DNA from: Protula sp. h YS-2021
Lineage: Eukaryota; Annelida; Polychaeta; Sabellida; Serpulidae
Direction: 5' to 3'
Assembly (NCBI GenBank): GCA_949752745.1
Contig: OX457027.1
Coordinates: 80,965,214 to 81,029,213, forward strand
DNA length: 64,000 nt
Under the pieces are notes generated by a model. That model was given only the letters and a program-made list of their open reading frames with translations, searched no databases and was not told the origin of the DNA. Position numbers and translations under genes: made by a program. Position 1 is the stretch's first letter; every line of letters begins with the position of its first letter. Of this stretch, positions 34,741 through 46,561 are shown in pieces.

Positions 34741-35110
34741 TTGAAAATCTAGGTCATTTTTATGCAACTCTTTGTTCAGGGTGGTGATCAGCGTCGCTCT
34801 ACCTCTAAGTTTTCTCGAGATACCCCAGGTCATGTAAACTTTGGCTTTGAAATCTAGTTCGAAGTTCGGATCACGATGTTACACTTTATGTAACTCCGTT
34901 TAGAGGACGCATATCGAAAATGACGTCAGAATCGCTCAATCTCTAACGGTTTCCAAGATAACACCCGGGGCATGACTTTTAACCTTGAAAATCAAGGTCA
35001 AAGTTTAAAACACTCTACTTCTTATGTAATTCCCTTTAAGTGGTGCGGTCCAAAAGTGTTTGATATGTGACCTGGACCTAAGGTCAAAATAAAAAATGTA
35101 TGTTCTCATA
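34741..35110. repeat. Old relatives of the 139-bp satellite
   Basis: Phrases such as 'agaatcgctcaatctctaac', 'ccaagataacaccc' and 'aaccttgaaaatcaaggtca' are diverged versions of the Helentron core unit. At least two imperfect units are recognisable. Confidence 0.55.
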
Positions 35111-35427
35111 TATAAACCGAAAACTGTTACTTCTGATGTTTCTCCGTCCAGATTTGGAATAAAATCAATTGTCTGGGTCAACCATATTTTTCATTTTTTC
35201 ACTATCAACCTCCATGTGTTTCAATGACCTAGCTCATGCCCTAGGAAGAGTAGTCTGGACGAAATCTGATTGGAAGATAGATATGAACCAAGCGTGTCCT
35301 TACACATCGTACCTAGCCGTAAAGCCTGAACTCTGCGTCTTTTAAGTCAAAATTTTGAATAGTGTTTGCCAATAAATTATAAGCAAAATCATGAAGCACC
35401 ATGGGGAACATTGAAGCGTAATTTCAG

Positions 35428-36779
35428 GATAGGAACGGTATCCAGGCAGAAGGGTCTTGGACAAAAGGGTCTTTCTCAAAACGGCCTTTCTCGAAAAGGC
35501 TTTTCCCAAAACGGCCCTAAATGAAAAGTTGGACAAAAGGGCCTTGAGATTTTTTCTAGGATTTTGAGTTTTAATTATTTAATAAAATATGTGATAAAAT
35601 AACAAGTAAAAAAAACAAAATTCATTGTGTTTTTACAGATAACTGCCTTGGTATTTTGTTTCAATTACTCCCCATCACTCTCTCTAGGTTTCCGAAGCAC
35701 TGTGCTACAGGATAATCCCTGTTGTACCAATCACTGCCTTGATGTTGTACTCATTACAGAAACTCTTTCCGTTACTTTCCACCACTGTCTTTAGATGCCA
35801 GATTTCGGAGTTATTGTGCCACAAACGATAATCTGTGTCCTTTGTTTCGTTCCTCTGCACAGTGGTGTTTAAACAGTGCAGAGGAACAGTCAGTGACGGA
35901 CTCGACCGCTTGCGTGACCACACTCCTCAGGACGCCGAACCTCTGTTGGAGTACTTTTCTACGACTTATGTGACCGGAACGTTTCGTCGCGCTCGCCTCC
36001 ATGCCAGTGATGTGGGCGTCTACGTAAAGCGCATCTCACCGCGGTATCCGCCGAAACTCTAGAACGTCCACGACGCCACTGTGAACGATGAACCGAGGAC
36101 AACCAACCAGTGGAACCACAGGTTTTCTCATCTGATTAGATATAATCACCCTTCCATTTGGCAGCTCATCATTGGCCTGAAACGCGAGGAGTGTACTGTG
36201 CGCTCCCTCTTTGAGTAAGACCTACGAGGAGAGCCTCCGAAAAAGCGCATTCGCCGGGAATACATCGCACTGCAACAGCGACTGAAAACGTTGTGCCTGG
36301 ACCGCGCTGCAGGACGTAAATCCATTTCCCAGTTCTTTCAAGGAGTCGGACACAACATACGGTGGCGGGATGTTAAGTGGGAACAGCTTGATTGGGTGTA
36401 GTGATCCATCCGTTAGACTCGAGACTTTTATTGCTGTTAGGCATTGCCGTAGTTATTGTCAGTTGCTAAGTTATGTTCGAGTAACTGCGCCCTTAAAACA
36501 GTGTACGAGTGCATTCTGAATAGCCTACGACATACCTAAATATGTGAATGAATCAGGCAATAAAATCAGTAAACTTTGTTTTGGGAGTTGTTATTTTATT
36601 ACACACAAAAAAATAAAAATAATTTTTAGAACCAAATCCAAAAGTAAATTTCTCAAGGCTCTTTTGTCCAAATTTTCATTTAGGGTCGTTTTGGGAAAGA
36701 CCCTTTTCGAAAAGACCATTTTGGGAAAGGCCCTTATGTCCAAAGCCCTTTGTTCAGGGCCCTTCTGTCCCGGATTCGA
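35428..36779 (+). mobile_element. Mutator-like element (MULE) with long TIRs
   Basis: Long imperfect inverted repeats (about 35428-35560 and 36640-36779) share ACAAAAG(G/A)GCCTTGAGA, CCCTAAATGAAAA and TTTC(C/T)CAAAACG blocks. The flanks carry the same eight bases, AATTTCAG (35420-35427 and 36780-36787), matching the 8-9 bp target duplication of Mutator-like transposons. Between the arms is a broken transposase. The element is 1.35 kb, shorter than autonomous MULEs, so it is an internally deleted copy. Confidence 0.75.
35855..36402 (+). pseudogene. MULE transposase, C-terminal fragment (broken)
   Basis: The frame reads LLEYFSTTYVTGTF, then PRYPPKL followed by TAG and NVHDATVNDEPRTTNQ, then NHRFSHL and HPSIWQLI. 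This succession (YF-TY, P--PKLWN, RTNN-EGWN, HPS-W) is familiar from the region after the catalytic domain of MULE transposases. The conserved Trp expected before Asn is replaced by TAG at 36060-36062, a one-base change. A second stop follows SLFE near 36217. The DDE catalytic core is not visible upstream. The family call rests on motif memory plus the flanking TIRs. Confidence 0.65.
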
Positions 36780-36899
36780 AATTTCAGAGCTACTGAACCA
36801 TAGCTACAGAAGATGTTGCATTATTATTTTACCCAAAAAATACCGTTCCTGGTATTTTGGCAATTTTTGAAAAAAAAATCTGCAATAAAAAACCTGACT

Positions 36900-37990
36900 T
36901 GTATTAAATTGGCTGTTTGTGACCAAGATGTTGGCGAAATTTGGTGAAATCTCGAAAAAATGAGCGTGTTAAAAGACCCCTAAAACATTCCTGTCAATTT
37001 CAATAACAATCGGAATGAATTTGTAGAAGTAATTTTGCTTTTATCTTAATTTCGGCCGATTTTGGTCAATGTTATAGAAATCGCCAAACGAAATAAATAT
37101 TTGGTGGGAATCTTTACTGGTGGGAACATTCCTGTCAAGTTTCAAAGTGATCTGACCAGATCTGTAAAAAGCGTTTAGTGTTTTACTTTCTGAATTTTTC
37201 CGTTTTTCGCCAAAATTTTGACCAGTTTCGCTAAATCGCCGAATTTTGAAACAATATATACAAATGGCGTAAGGTTTCCTGGTGAACATTCCTTTCTGAT
37301 GTCAATGTGGTCGATCTAGAGTTGAAAGAAGAGGAGCAACTCGACGTATTTCTGAAAATTTACTGCTTTTGGCCAATATTTTGGTTAAATTTGGTGAAAT
37401 CGCCAAACAAAATATACTCTTCAGGAAGATTTCTGTCGAACTGCAAAACGATCAGACATGATTTTACAGAATAATAGCCTTTGTTGTGATTTTTTCTGAC
37501 ATTTGGCCATTTTTGGTCAATATGTTAACCAATTTCGGTCAAACTGCCAGATACAAACTTGGGGAATATTGCTGTCAAGTTTAACAACAATCGGACCGAA
37601 TTTATGGGCGAAGTAATTTGTATTTCCTTGAATTTGGTCAATTTTAGTCAAGTTGGTCAAATTACAAAGTAAGGTAACGGTATTCTGAGGAACATTTATG
37701 TCCATATCCAGTTTCATGGCAATCGAATCCGATTTAACCAAACGAGCGTTTTTTTTTTTAAATTTTTGTGTATTGCCATTAAGGGTGGGGGACATCTACT
37801 TGAGAACATCCTTATATAATTTGCAGGCGTCGGACCGGATTCATGGAAATAATAGCATTTCTGTGTCTTGTTCTGAAATTTCCTCGAGTTTGGCCAACAT
37901 ACCACTCAGTTTTCGTCGAGCTGTCAAAAAGCTGTGAGTTTATTGAAGAAACACCTGAGAAGCATTTCTGCCAATATGGAATTGGCCAAA
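36900..37990. repeat. Degenerate ~160-bp tandem repeat
   Basis: Each unit contains variants of 'aacattcctgtcaagttt', 'caatcggaccgaattt', 'ttttggtcaatgtt' and 'aaatcgccaaac'. Five to six diverged units can be followed. The short open frames on both strands arise from it. A similar but different array lies at 18890-19985. Confidence 0.7.
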
Positions 37991-39305
37991 CCTGAAATGT
38001 AACACGGAGTGTAACTTGACTCATCGAAGGTACATACAGGCATTCAAACACACATACATGTACATGAAATTATAAAAATAACTTACCTCTCGTATGAGAT
38101 GGTAACTTTTTCCACTATGCATACACACCCATAGCATCAAAACTGCTATGAAATTCGATCTCGTAAATCAGTTAATTTTGGTGGGAGAAATTCAACACTG
38201 GTTTCCAACTTCAAAACGACAGACTGTCAACCGCGGTTGGGGCAAGGGCCCTTTGGTACCATATACAGTATGTATGTTACCATGGGTGTCCAAAACAATC
38301 AAAAAACGGAGAGAAAGGGACGTGATTCAAAACTCAGGTCCTCACGCAGTGCCTATTTTCTTAAGCAAAGGAGGCTCATTCTCATTCAGTACTCCGGGTT
38401 TCCCACAGAAGTAGGTGGGAGGGTGATTCTTTCAGAACTGTAGTCCGCGTTTGGCTAAAAAGGGGTATTGTTTCACACTGAGCATTCCGCGTTCAGGCAT
38501 AAGTCCCCCCCCCCCCCCCCACCCTCGGGCCCCCAAAACAGAGCTTTAGTCAGATCAGTAAAAGTAATTCGTATATAATTAATCGATTAAAAGTAAACCG
38601 AGATAACAAAATATTCAACGGCATTTTCATGTCAATTTGGACAAAATGCGATAAAAGCTTGCAACTGGCCGCCAAAAATATGAAGTTATGATAAAAAGAT
38701 CTCCTCGTTTTCCTTCTCTTTTCTGACATGAATTCCAAAGCAAGAATTCGTCTCTGTCGGCACATTGGTTGTCAAATGCTGCAACGGCATGGGGAAATAA
38801 CTTGGAAATGACGTCACAAATCACAACGAAACCATTGAAAGAGTAAAACTTATTTGAAAAGAGTTTCGACATTTTCCTAAAATAATGCATATCTGGACAC
38901 TGAGGATATTTGTACGTCGTTACATTCATGGAACGAAATTCTAACATTCTCGAGAACACAATTTCGAGATCACGCACCCGGTGATCTAATGAGCTAAATA
39001 GTCGGCACCACTCCCTCCCCCCTAAAAAAGTCAACAGATTTTAAAATTGACTGTTTTATTACTATAGAACTAACAAGTATACACCATGTATATATTGATA
39101 CCAACACAGGTTCAAAGGAGCGTGCCCACACTTCTGAGGACGCCTTTCCCGAATTATAAGGATTTTGTTGATAAATAAAATCCCCTAATTACAGCAAGGG
39201 GCAGTCCTTGTTTACATTATGCCAACACAATTTCTCAATTTTGGTTCAATGGCTCTAAAAAAAATTATAAATTCAAATTAGTAAGTATATAAGTAAGTAA
39301 GTATT
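37991..39305. other. No gene seen
   Basis: Includes a dispersed-repeat phrase (38390-38510, 'gcgtttggctaaaaagg') and a poly-C run near 38505. A 135-codon minus-strand frame at 38627-39034 has no recognisable domain. Confidence 0.4.
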
Positions 39306-39350
39306 AAAAGCTTGCGTGCCCCTCAGTTTGATATATATACACACACACAC

Positions 39351-39426
<76 letters not shown>

Positions 39427-39447
39427 CCGAGGGGCACGCAAGCTTTT
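39306..39447. repeat. Perfect 19-bp inverted repeat around a (TA)n tract
   Basis: AAAAGCTTGCGTGCCCCTC at 39306-39324 and its exact reverse complement at 39429-39447 enclose CA and TA dinucleotide tracts of about 100 bp. It resembles a small MITE whose interior has become a microsatellite, and it could extrude a long cruciform. Confidence 0.9.
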
Positions 39448-41465
39448 TATCGCCTATTTTTGGAGAAAAATAATAGACATTAAAAGTGACTGTGTATATT
39501 CTACCACGCGGGATATCCAAAGGGCGTGGTTTGGGAGGATGGTGCTTTGACAGAAAGGCGGTCATTGTATTCCGATGTTTACACAAGTACCTTTTTCTTG
39601 TGCAACGTCGCTCTCCCAACATCCATCTAACATCGGGAAACAGAAGTTGTTTCGACGTTCATAGACAACCAAATAGTAACGTTGATCCGATGTCTGTGAA
39701 ACCTTTGTTGTATGCTGTCTGAGTGATGTTACTTTTGGGGGCTTTGGCGACCTTGAACCGACATTACTTGTAATTCACTTACTAACTTGTTAACTTACTA
39801 ACGTGTTAAGTGAGTGATAGGGCCACAAAGTCTTCGGGATCCCCGTTTCTTTTTACCGAGGTAGCCGTTCGGACGAAAATAAAAGCCATCAAAATTACGT
39901 CGGGGCTATCTGCACGACAAACCAAATGTTTGCAAGATAGCTTGGATATACAAACAGAATGAAATCTGGAGCATTCCTTGATTGACAAATAACTAATTTA
40001 ATATATACTGAGAGAATTCTGCAGAAATTTTTCCAATGAAAATTTGAAACTGAAGAAAAATAACAAGACTGTGATTTTAAAATATTGAAATAAAGTAACA
40101 CAGACATATATTAAAATACAAGACGAATTTATTGGCTACTTCAATCTTGAGGCAGAATATAGACAGGCAAAATGTTGCACTTGGCGATTAAGAAAAAAAG
40201 TTTGTTGAGTGGACTGGGACAAGGCGAATTGCCTGAATACCATTTAAAACACATTTTGATATTTCTTTTAAAAAATTCCATTTGGTGTATCTGAAAATTT
40301 TCTGGTCACATTCAAACTTCAGACAAAATCATGCCACCCAAATTTTAACACCTGTATTGCAGCCTGTATTCCATATTCTTCCATAAAAGAACGCACTGAA
40401 CACGAAGGGCAATGGCTCAAATTGTCTGTGTACCAGAAGCACTGGATGACACCATAACTGAAACTCTAAAAGTTTTTTTTTACAGTTTCAAACAGTGGCT
40501 TTGCATTTCAGCTTAATCTTCAGGTGGGGGAGGGGGGGTAGTATTGAGGATTGAAGCAAAACGGACAGCAGTGAATGGTCTGCCCAAGATGAATGTTTCA
40601 TTTATATTTTTATAGAGAGGAGGGGGAGGGCGCTAAACAGGAACATGTGCAGCTTTTTGTACGGCGATCGTTCTGACCTTTATCCGTAGTCAAAACTCCA
40701 ACGTCAAAATCAGCCGTTCCACTGCTTAAATCAAACGAACAAAAAGCCAATTAAAAACACGTCGGACTATCACTGTTCGAACGACGTTTGTGCAGCGTTT
40801 GAAATCTTATATAGTTTATATTGTTGAAACTCAGACAGAAATTATAATGCTTTATTTATAAGTCCATTTCTGAAGGTTTATAATTGAAAATAACCCTGTT
40901 ACTTCAGGCAGAATTAAAAATACATTAAGCAAGCTTAAACGGCGATCACATATATTCAGTCTTTTCGGAGTGTTAAGCAAATTGTGCAAAAGCTTTTTGG
41001 CTTGATTCTTGTGCTTTTTAATTGAGCTCGAACAGAGACAGGAAAAGATATAACCCTGGTGCTCCTTCCTTGCCCCCCCCCTCCTACTCCCCCATCCGCT
41101 CCTGGAAGGTGGCCGTACTACCCATTGCATCTGACACCATCGCTGTTGTCGGACTCATCATCAAAATGTTCATCGGTCTTGTCACATTAAGCAGCAAATC
41201 GCCGTTCTCATCTACTCATATGCATACTCATACTCATACTCAGCCATTTTTTCGATAAAGTTTTTAGGAACGAGTTGCAAAGCTGCATATTTTTAGAGAG
41301 CGATTTCAAGAAGCCTTCGGCTGGACACCCATTATTTCCCAGACCAAGTATCTTACTCCCCGTGGGAGAGTATCAGCTATTCGTGTTGCTTTATTAATAC
41401 CGGGGCGGAATGCCGTTTTCCCTTCTTCTCTCCACTCAGCAGTAATTATTGGCCCTTTTGTTTCT
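39448..41465. other. No gene seen
   Basis: AT-rich intergenic DNA with G-rich patches (40525-40635). Nothing is supported. Confidence 0.45.
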
Positions 41466-41590
41466 CTGTTTTGTTTCTTCATCATCATCATGATCATCAT
41501 GATCATCGTGATCATCATCATCATCAGCATCATCATAATCAGCATCATCATCTTCTTCTTCTTCATCATCTTCTTCTTCTTCTGCTATAA
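41466..41590. repeat. (CAT/CTT)n trinucleotide tract
   Basis: Imperfect catcat and cttctt runs. Open frames on both strands encode runs of Met/Ile/Asp/Glu and are repeat artefacts. Confidence 0.9.
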
Positions 41591-41706
41591 TCTCCGCTGT
41601 TTGTTTCCACAGAGACTCCCCAGTTTTCTGTTGAGTAGAATCTACAAGCATACCCATCAACAAAGGCATAAGTATAAGGCTCGTGAGGTGTTTCTGTGGT
41701 GTCCCA

Positions 41707-41746
41707 AAAAAAAAAAAGAAAAGAAAGAAAGAAAGAAAGAAAGAAA
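41707..41746. repeat. Poly-A and (GAAA)n microsatellite
   Basis: A poly-A run followed by 'gaaagaaagaaagaaa'. Confidence 0.9.
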
Positions 41747-43395
41747 AAGCGTGACACTGTGACAGATTTATTATTCCTACGCGGCTGCAGTGTGCTTATT
41801 CCAGTGCGACAGCAGTTTACAGTGCGCGTGATAAAATAGTGCAGTCCTAAGACCGTGAAGACCAGCTGTATTCTAGGGACCGTTCGTGATTGGTCTTGGA
41901 AGTTACAGCCACACATCGTTGAGTCAAGTGGGATAAAGGCCAAGGACATATTTTAAGGATGAAGCAGAGTTAACCATATGTTATCCTTAAAGAACTTTAA
42001 GCAATTTTTATTTTGCTGAATTTGTTTTATATACTTTTATTTCATTCGTGAAAAATTGAAACAAGAGCATTTTACTACAATTTTTTATTTATTCTTCCTT
42101 CAAGGAAGTTAATTTGTTTGCAATGAAAAGTAAATGATAATGTATTAAAATAAATACCTATAAATAAAAAAAGATTTATGCATTTGATGCTACTATATTC
42201 CCAATAAGTATTCCGACGTCGATCAAACGTCAATTTAGGATGTGACGTCTGTTCGACCAGATTACAACATTGGATATTGATGTAACTTTGTTGTGATTCG
42301 TTACAACCAAAACACGTCTAACATACGCTGGGGGAGCAACGTTGTTTAGGCATTGCCTTTGGGCGCGGTCAAACACCCAAATTTTTCGAAGTCTTATAAA
42401 CGTCTTTGGTACAGTGTTAAAAATACGTTTAAAAATCGACATTGCATAAATGCCGGAGTCACAACCAAACAACAAACGCTTCATGTTTTTTCGCCCACTA
42501 GAAATGACAGGCATGACAGGTCGCTTCAACAACAGTAAAGGTTGAGTGCGTAAAATATAGGAATATCAGGAGAGCACGTATTTTTTCTCGCTTAGATTTA
42601 AACAATTTCATAAAATTCATTTCATACGTGTTCTGTGTTACCAGATAACCGAGGTGTAGAGTCACTTTAACGGAAGGGTGACCATGACACCTAATGATTG
42701 TCGATTTTAGATCACGTTTCCGAAGTTTGTACAACGTTGGGAAGTTTCTACTTCTATTTGCAATTTATGCGCAACGTTAGCAAGACATCGGATAATTGCC
42801 GCCTATCCAACGGTAGGAGAGATGTGACTAATCACACTTGCTTTTTATCTGCGTCTGTGCACATATATTTTAGTAAAAGAGGGCTTTATACTTGACACTT
42901 TGCCGATCGGCGCTTTGCCAATGGAATTTGCAGGACTCCTGCTGTTGGTTAGAAAGTGGAGTATTTTTCAAACTTGCCATGTTATGCCGTTCATAAAAAG
43001 TTATGGACACATATAACAATCAGTTTGAAATAAATGACACCCCCCCCCCCCCCATCTTCAGTAAAATCCGTTTTTAATGTAAAGTTACAGTTCCAAGGCA
43101 GAGTCATGGGAGATAAAGCCAAGTGCACAATGGTAAAATAGCCGGATGGGAATTCAGTTTCGAAAAAGAAATTTATTGCCCATTTAGTCTGTCGACCATC
43201 CTCTGTTTCTTTTTCTTCTTTTTTTAACTGGGCTGGATCAACAGTTGTAAGCTTCGTGATAATCGTTTTCATTTAACACCCCCTCTCTCCCAGCGAAGTA
43301 ACGAATGGCGCATATTACAGGACTCCATGCTTGACTGAACAAATTATGAAACGCTCTTTTTTTCACAGGTAGTCACGTGTTTTCAATTCCTGGCG
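41747..43395. other. No gene seen
   Basis: AT-rich intergenic DNA with a poly-C run at 43040. Nothing is supported. Confidence 0.45.
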
Positions 43396-43401
43396 TATAA
43401 A
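43396..43401 (+). promoter_or_regulatory. Candidate TATA box
   Basis: TATAAA sits in a GC-flanked context (ggcgTATAAAtgggc). About 30-40 bp downstream comes a purine-rich stretch that could be an untranslated first exon. An AG acceptor at 46553-46554, eight bases before the ATG of the secreted-protein gene, would receive such an exon. A promoter 3.1 kb upstream of the start codon is plausible but unproven. Confidence 0.3.
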
Positions 43402-43429
43402 TGGGCAGACATCGCAGGCATTGAATCAG

Positions 43430-46400
43430 TCGCAGAAAGAAGCCTCAGGTGGAGGACCTTGAACAACAGCACTGGGACACGAGCAGAAGATTCATCCGAG
43501 TTCTTGGGGGAGAGAAAATCAGGTCTGAAGAATTCACAATTTTTTCGGGGTAGTAACCCTTCATGGTAACTGAATGTCCCTTAGCTTTTAGTCATAGAAA
43601 ATTCAGGGGGAGGGGGGGGGGGTATGTGGAGATTTTTAGGAAAGTATCTGCATGTTTCAAAATGTGGGGGCTCTAGATACTTTCTATTGTGGTATCAAAG
43701 GGGTTATTTAGTGAACTCTTCATTAGCAACAGCAAAATTTATAAAATAAGTATCCAAGCAGGAAAATTTTAGTGGTGCATGTCCAAGTTTCTTTTCACGC
43801 CAACGGCCTAATATTTAGGTACATAAAATGGAATTTGATTGTTCAAGATATTCCAGTCACATCTGTCATTAAATAAAGGGTAGGGAATTTAAGGGCTCAC
43901 TTGGTAGCATGATTTTTTCATGCGTGCTAAAAAAATCCCAAGTGGTGGGGAATGGGAGGGGGAAGGGAGTCTAGGTTGAGGCCAGACTGCCAATTTAGTT
44001 CTAAGTTGCATTTTCATTTTCTTTTCCCACATTTGGCTGGTGTGACAGGACAGGTCGTTATGGGCGTCGAAGCCCCTTAAATTCTTGGCTGCAGTTGCGA
44101 AGTTATCACTGCATGACGCTGTTTTTTCAATGGGTGCTGGGCACGGGAACAATAACTACCCAGAAAAATATGCATGGCTATTCAGAGGAATTTCATTCCT
44201 TTCAATATTTTGGCACAATGTGGATATCGTAATGCATCTTATTCTGCTCGCCGCCTCAGCGTGTTTTTAGTCTCCTTTTATTCTGTAATTTGAAATCCGG
44301 CCAACCTGTTAAAAAATTTCTTTTATATTCCACCAGACTGGATCGTATCTCATGCAATCTTAAACCTTAAAATCTTGCCAAAAAAACCATCTCGGGCGTT
44401 CGTTTTCTCCGGGTAGTTCTTGTTTGTATTGTCCGAGGACACACCAGATTTTGGTGAAGTCCCGAGTCAATGTGCCTCAAGCTCCTGTACGCAAAATCTT
44501 GAAAAGTCTCCCATTGGTTGCAGTATGCACAGCCCTTGCCATTTAGATACAGTAGAGGCAAAAAGAAAAGGGTAGAGGCAATAAAAAGGTAGAGGTAAAA
44601 AAAATCCGATAGAGGTGCATCAAAATGCAATGCCGATGAAGCAACTCAAAAGGTACTACAAAATGTACAAACGTTGAGGAATAAAATAACTGGACATAGG
44701 CCCGCGGTAATTGTTACCGAAGCCCTAATGAGTGCATGAGTAACTGATAAACCCCTTCTGTCTCGTGTACTTCACCGAGGACCCCACTGCCGTTTCCTGC
44801 AGTTGAAGGTTATGAAATGAAACTAAATCAAGAAATAAGACTTTGTTTTCAATTTGCAAATTGCGTTGCTGCCAAGTGTGGAAATTATGATTTTTGTGCA
44901 AAATGCGCGCCCAGCGAAACCAGCATTTTCAATCGGTCTTAATTCGCTGAGCTTTGGCACAGAACGATAGTCACTTTTTGCTTAGAATTCAAAGCCACGT
45001 TGTTTTTGCTTGGAGCCACATGCTAGTTTTCTCGGATTAGTATTTTCCAGGATTTTTCTAGGACTAATCTAATAATTTAACTAAGCAGTTTGGGAGTGGA
45101 TGGTTCAACCCCAGTAAACGCTGCGACGTCTATCCAATGTCTTAAGTCCCGATACTGATAGGCAAATTTCCAACTTTTGTGTTTTTTGAGGGAGGGGTGG
45201 GCGGTATGAATGTTTAATGTGGAAACAGATAATAGCAATATGTAGGGTTATGTGTTGCTACAGAGCGTATCGCTATATGCATCTCTTTATGAAGCTTGGT
45301 GCACATACATTCACTGTATATAAACATACACATGCCGCAGTTTTTCGGCCATCCACCAAGCGACCCCGACATTACACCAGGACCTTTAAATGGTTAAGCT
45401 CAGAGCTTTTGGTTAAATCGCTGCATGATTTATCAGCCTAGATAGAACCTTTTCGATGACCGACCGAAATAGTGATTTTCAGATTTTTTCATCACAAAGG
45501 CTAAGGAACTGAATTGCTCTCGCATTCAGTACGAGTCTTAGGTTCTTGCAACCAAGAACCATTTTTATAAATTTGCCGAAAGAGTATCCATAATACTGAG
45601 GCTGTCATCGTTCTATATAACGTTAATGAAATGGCATTATTATCCCCCGTGAAACGGAGTGATAGTTATGAGCTGGTCCGTCCGTCCGTCTGTCTGTCCG
45701 TCTGTCCACAAAAAGTACCAAGTTTCGTCCGGCCCACTTCACATAGAAGGGTATGTCATAGGAACCTAAAACCTTGCATGGTGAAAATATACAAATTGAA
45801 GATGTGCAACGTGGCATTGTCAAAATCGGCCAAAAATTGAGGTCGCGGGAAGTTGTCAAATAGGGTTCTTTTTGTCTTGAACTTGGCCGTGAGACGTTTT
45901 GTCCGGCCGACTTCTCATAGAAGGGATTGTCGTAGAACCTGAAACCTTGCAGCGTGACTTGGACCTCATTTTTAGGCCCCAACCCTTCGGATTGGGGCCT
46001 ATAGATTTGGGGTGTCCGTCTGTCCGTCCGTCTGTCCGTCATCGCTTTATACCCCTACGAATTTGGGGGCGGTTGGGGTCTGCTTGTGTTTCACAAATAC
46101 TTGTACTTGGCTGCTTCACGGGGGATGCTGCCTTACTGAGGCTGTAGTTTAACAAGACCCCTCTCCCTCTCGAATTTCCTTCAAAACTGGTGATTCCGAT
46201 TCTAGAATCAATCGTTGCCACAGGTCTTAGATTCTAAGTGGGACCGATTCTTAACACTATGTATCCGTATATATATGTTACTGGTATGGGGATGTTTCCT
46301 GCATGACGCGTTCAATATGACGGCGAGTATGTCCGTTGTCGCAATTCCACTACTGAAGCTAGTGTCCCCATTTCACCGTACAAGTGTCGATATCGATATT

Positions 46401-46561
46401 AAAAAATTGGATATCGTATCGCAAAATTTGAAAAGACATATCTCCGTGTATCGATAGTCACCCCTAGTACTTCTCGCAAGAGGGCTTAACTTGAATGTGC
46501 GTGTGGAAGGAGGGTGGTATCACTTGTGCCAGAAATTATGAATTTCCCATTTCAGGCGATC
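43430..46561. other. Probable 5' UTR intron / intergenic, no gene seen
   Basis: No supported coding feature. It contains GTCCGTCC/GTCTGTCC runs at 45678-45708 and 46014-46040, part of a dispersed family also present near 58490-58660. Confidence 0.4.
45678..46040. repeat. GTCCGTCTGTCC dispersed repeat, two tracts
   Basis: Short GTCC/GTCT runs followed by similar sentences ('ccacttcacatagaagg', 'cttctcatagaaggg' and 'aacctgaaaccttgca'). It appears to be a dispersed element of unknown class with a tetranucleotide start. Confidence 0.6.

Noticed and set aside
41436..41949. Frames rich in Asp/Glu or Met/Ile
   Set aside because: They arise from the (CAT/CTT)n and (GAAA)n microsatellites.
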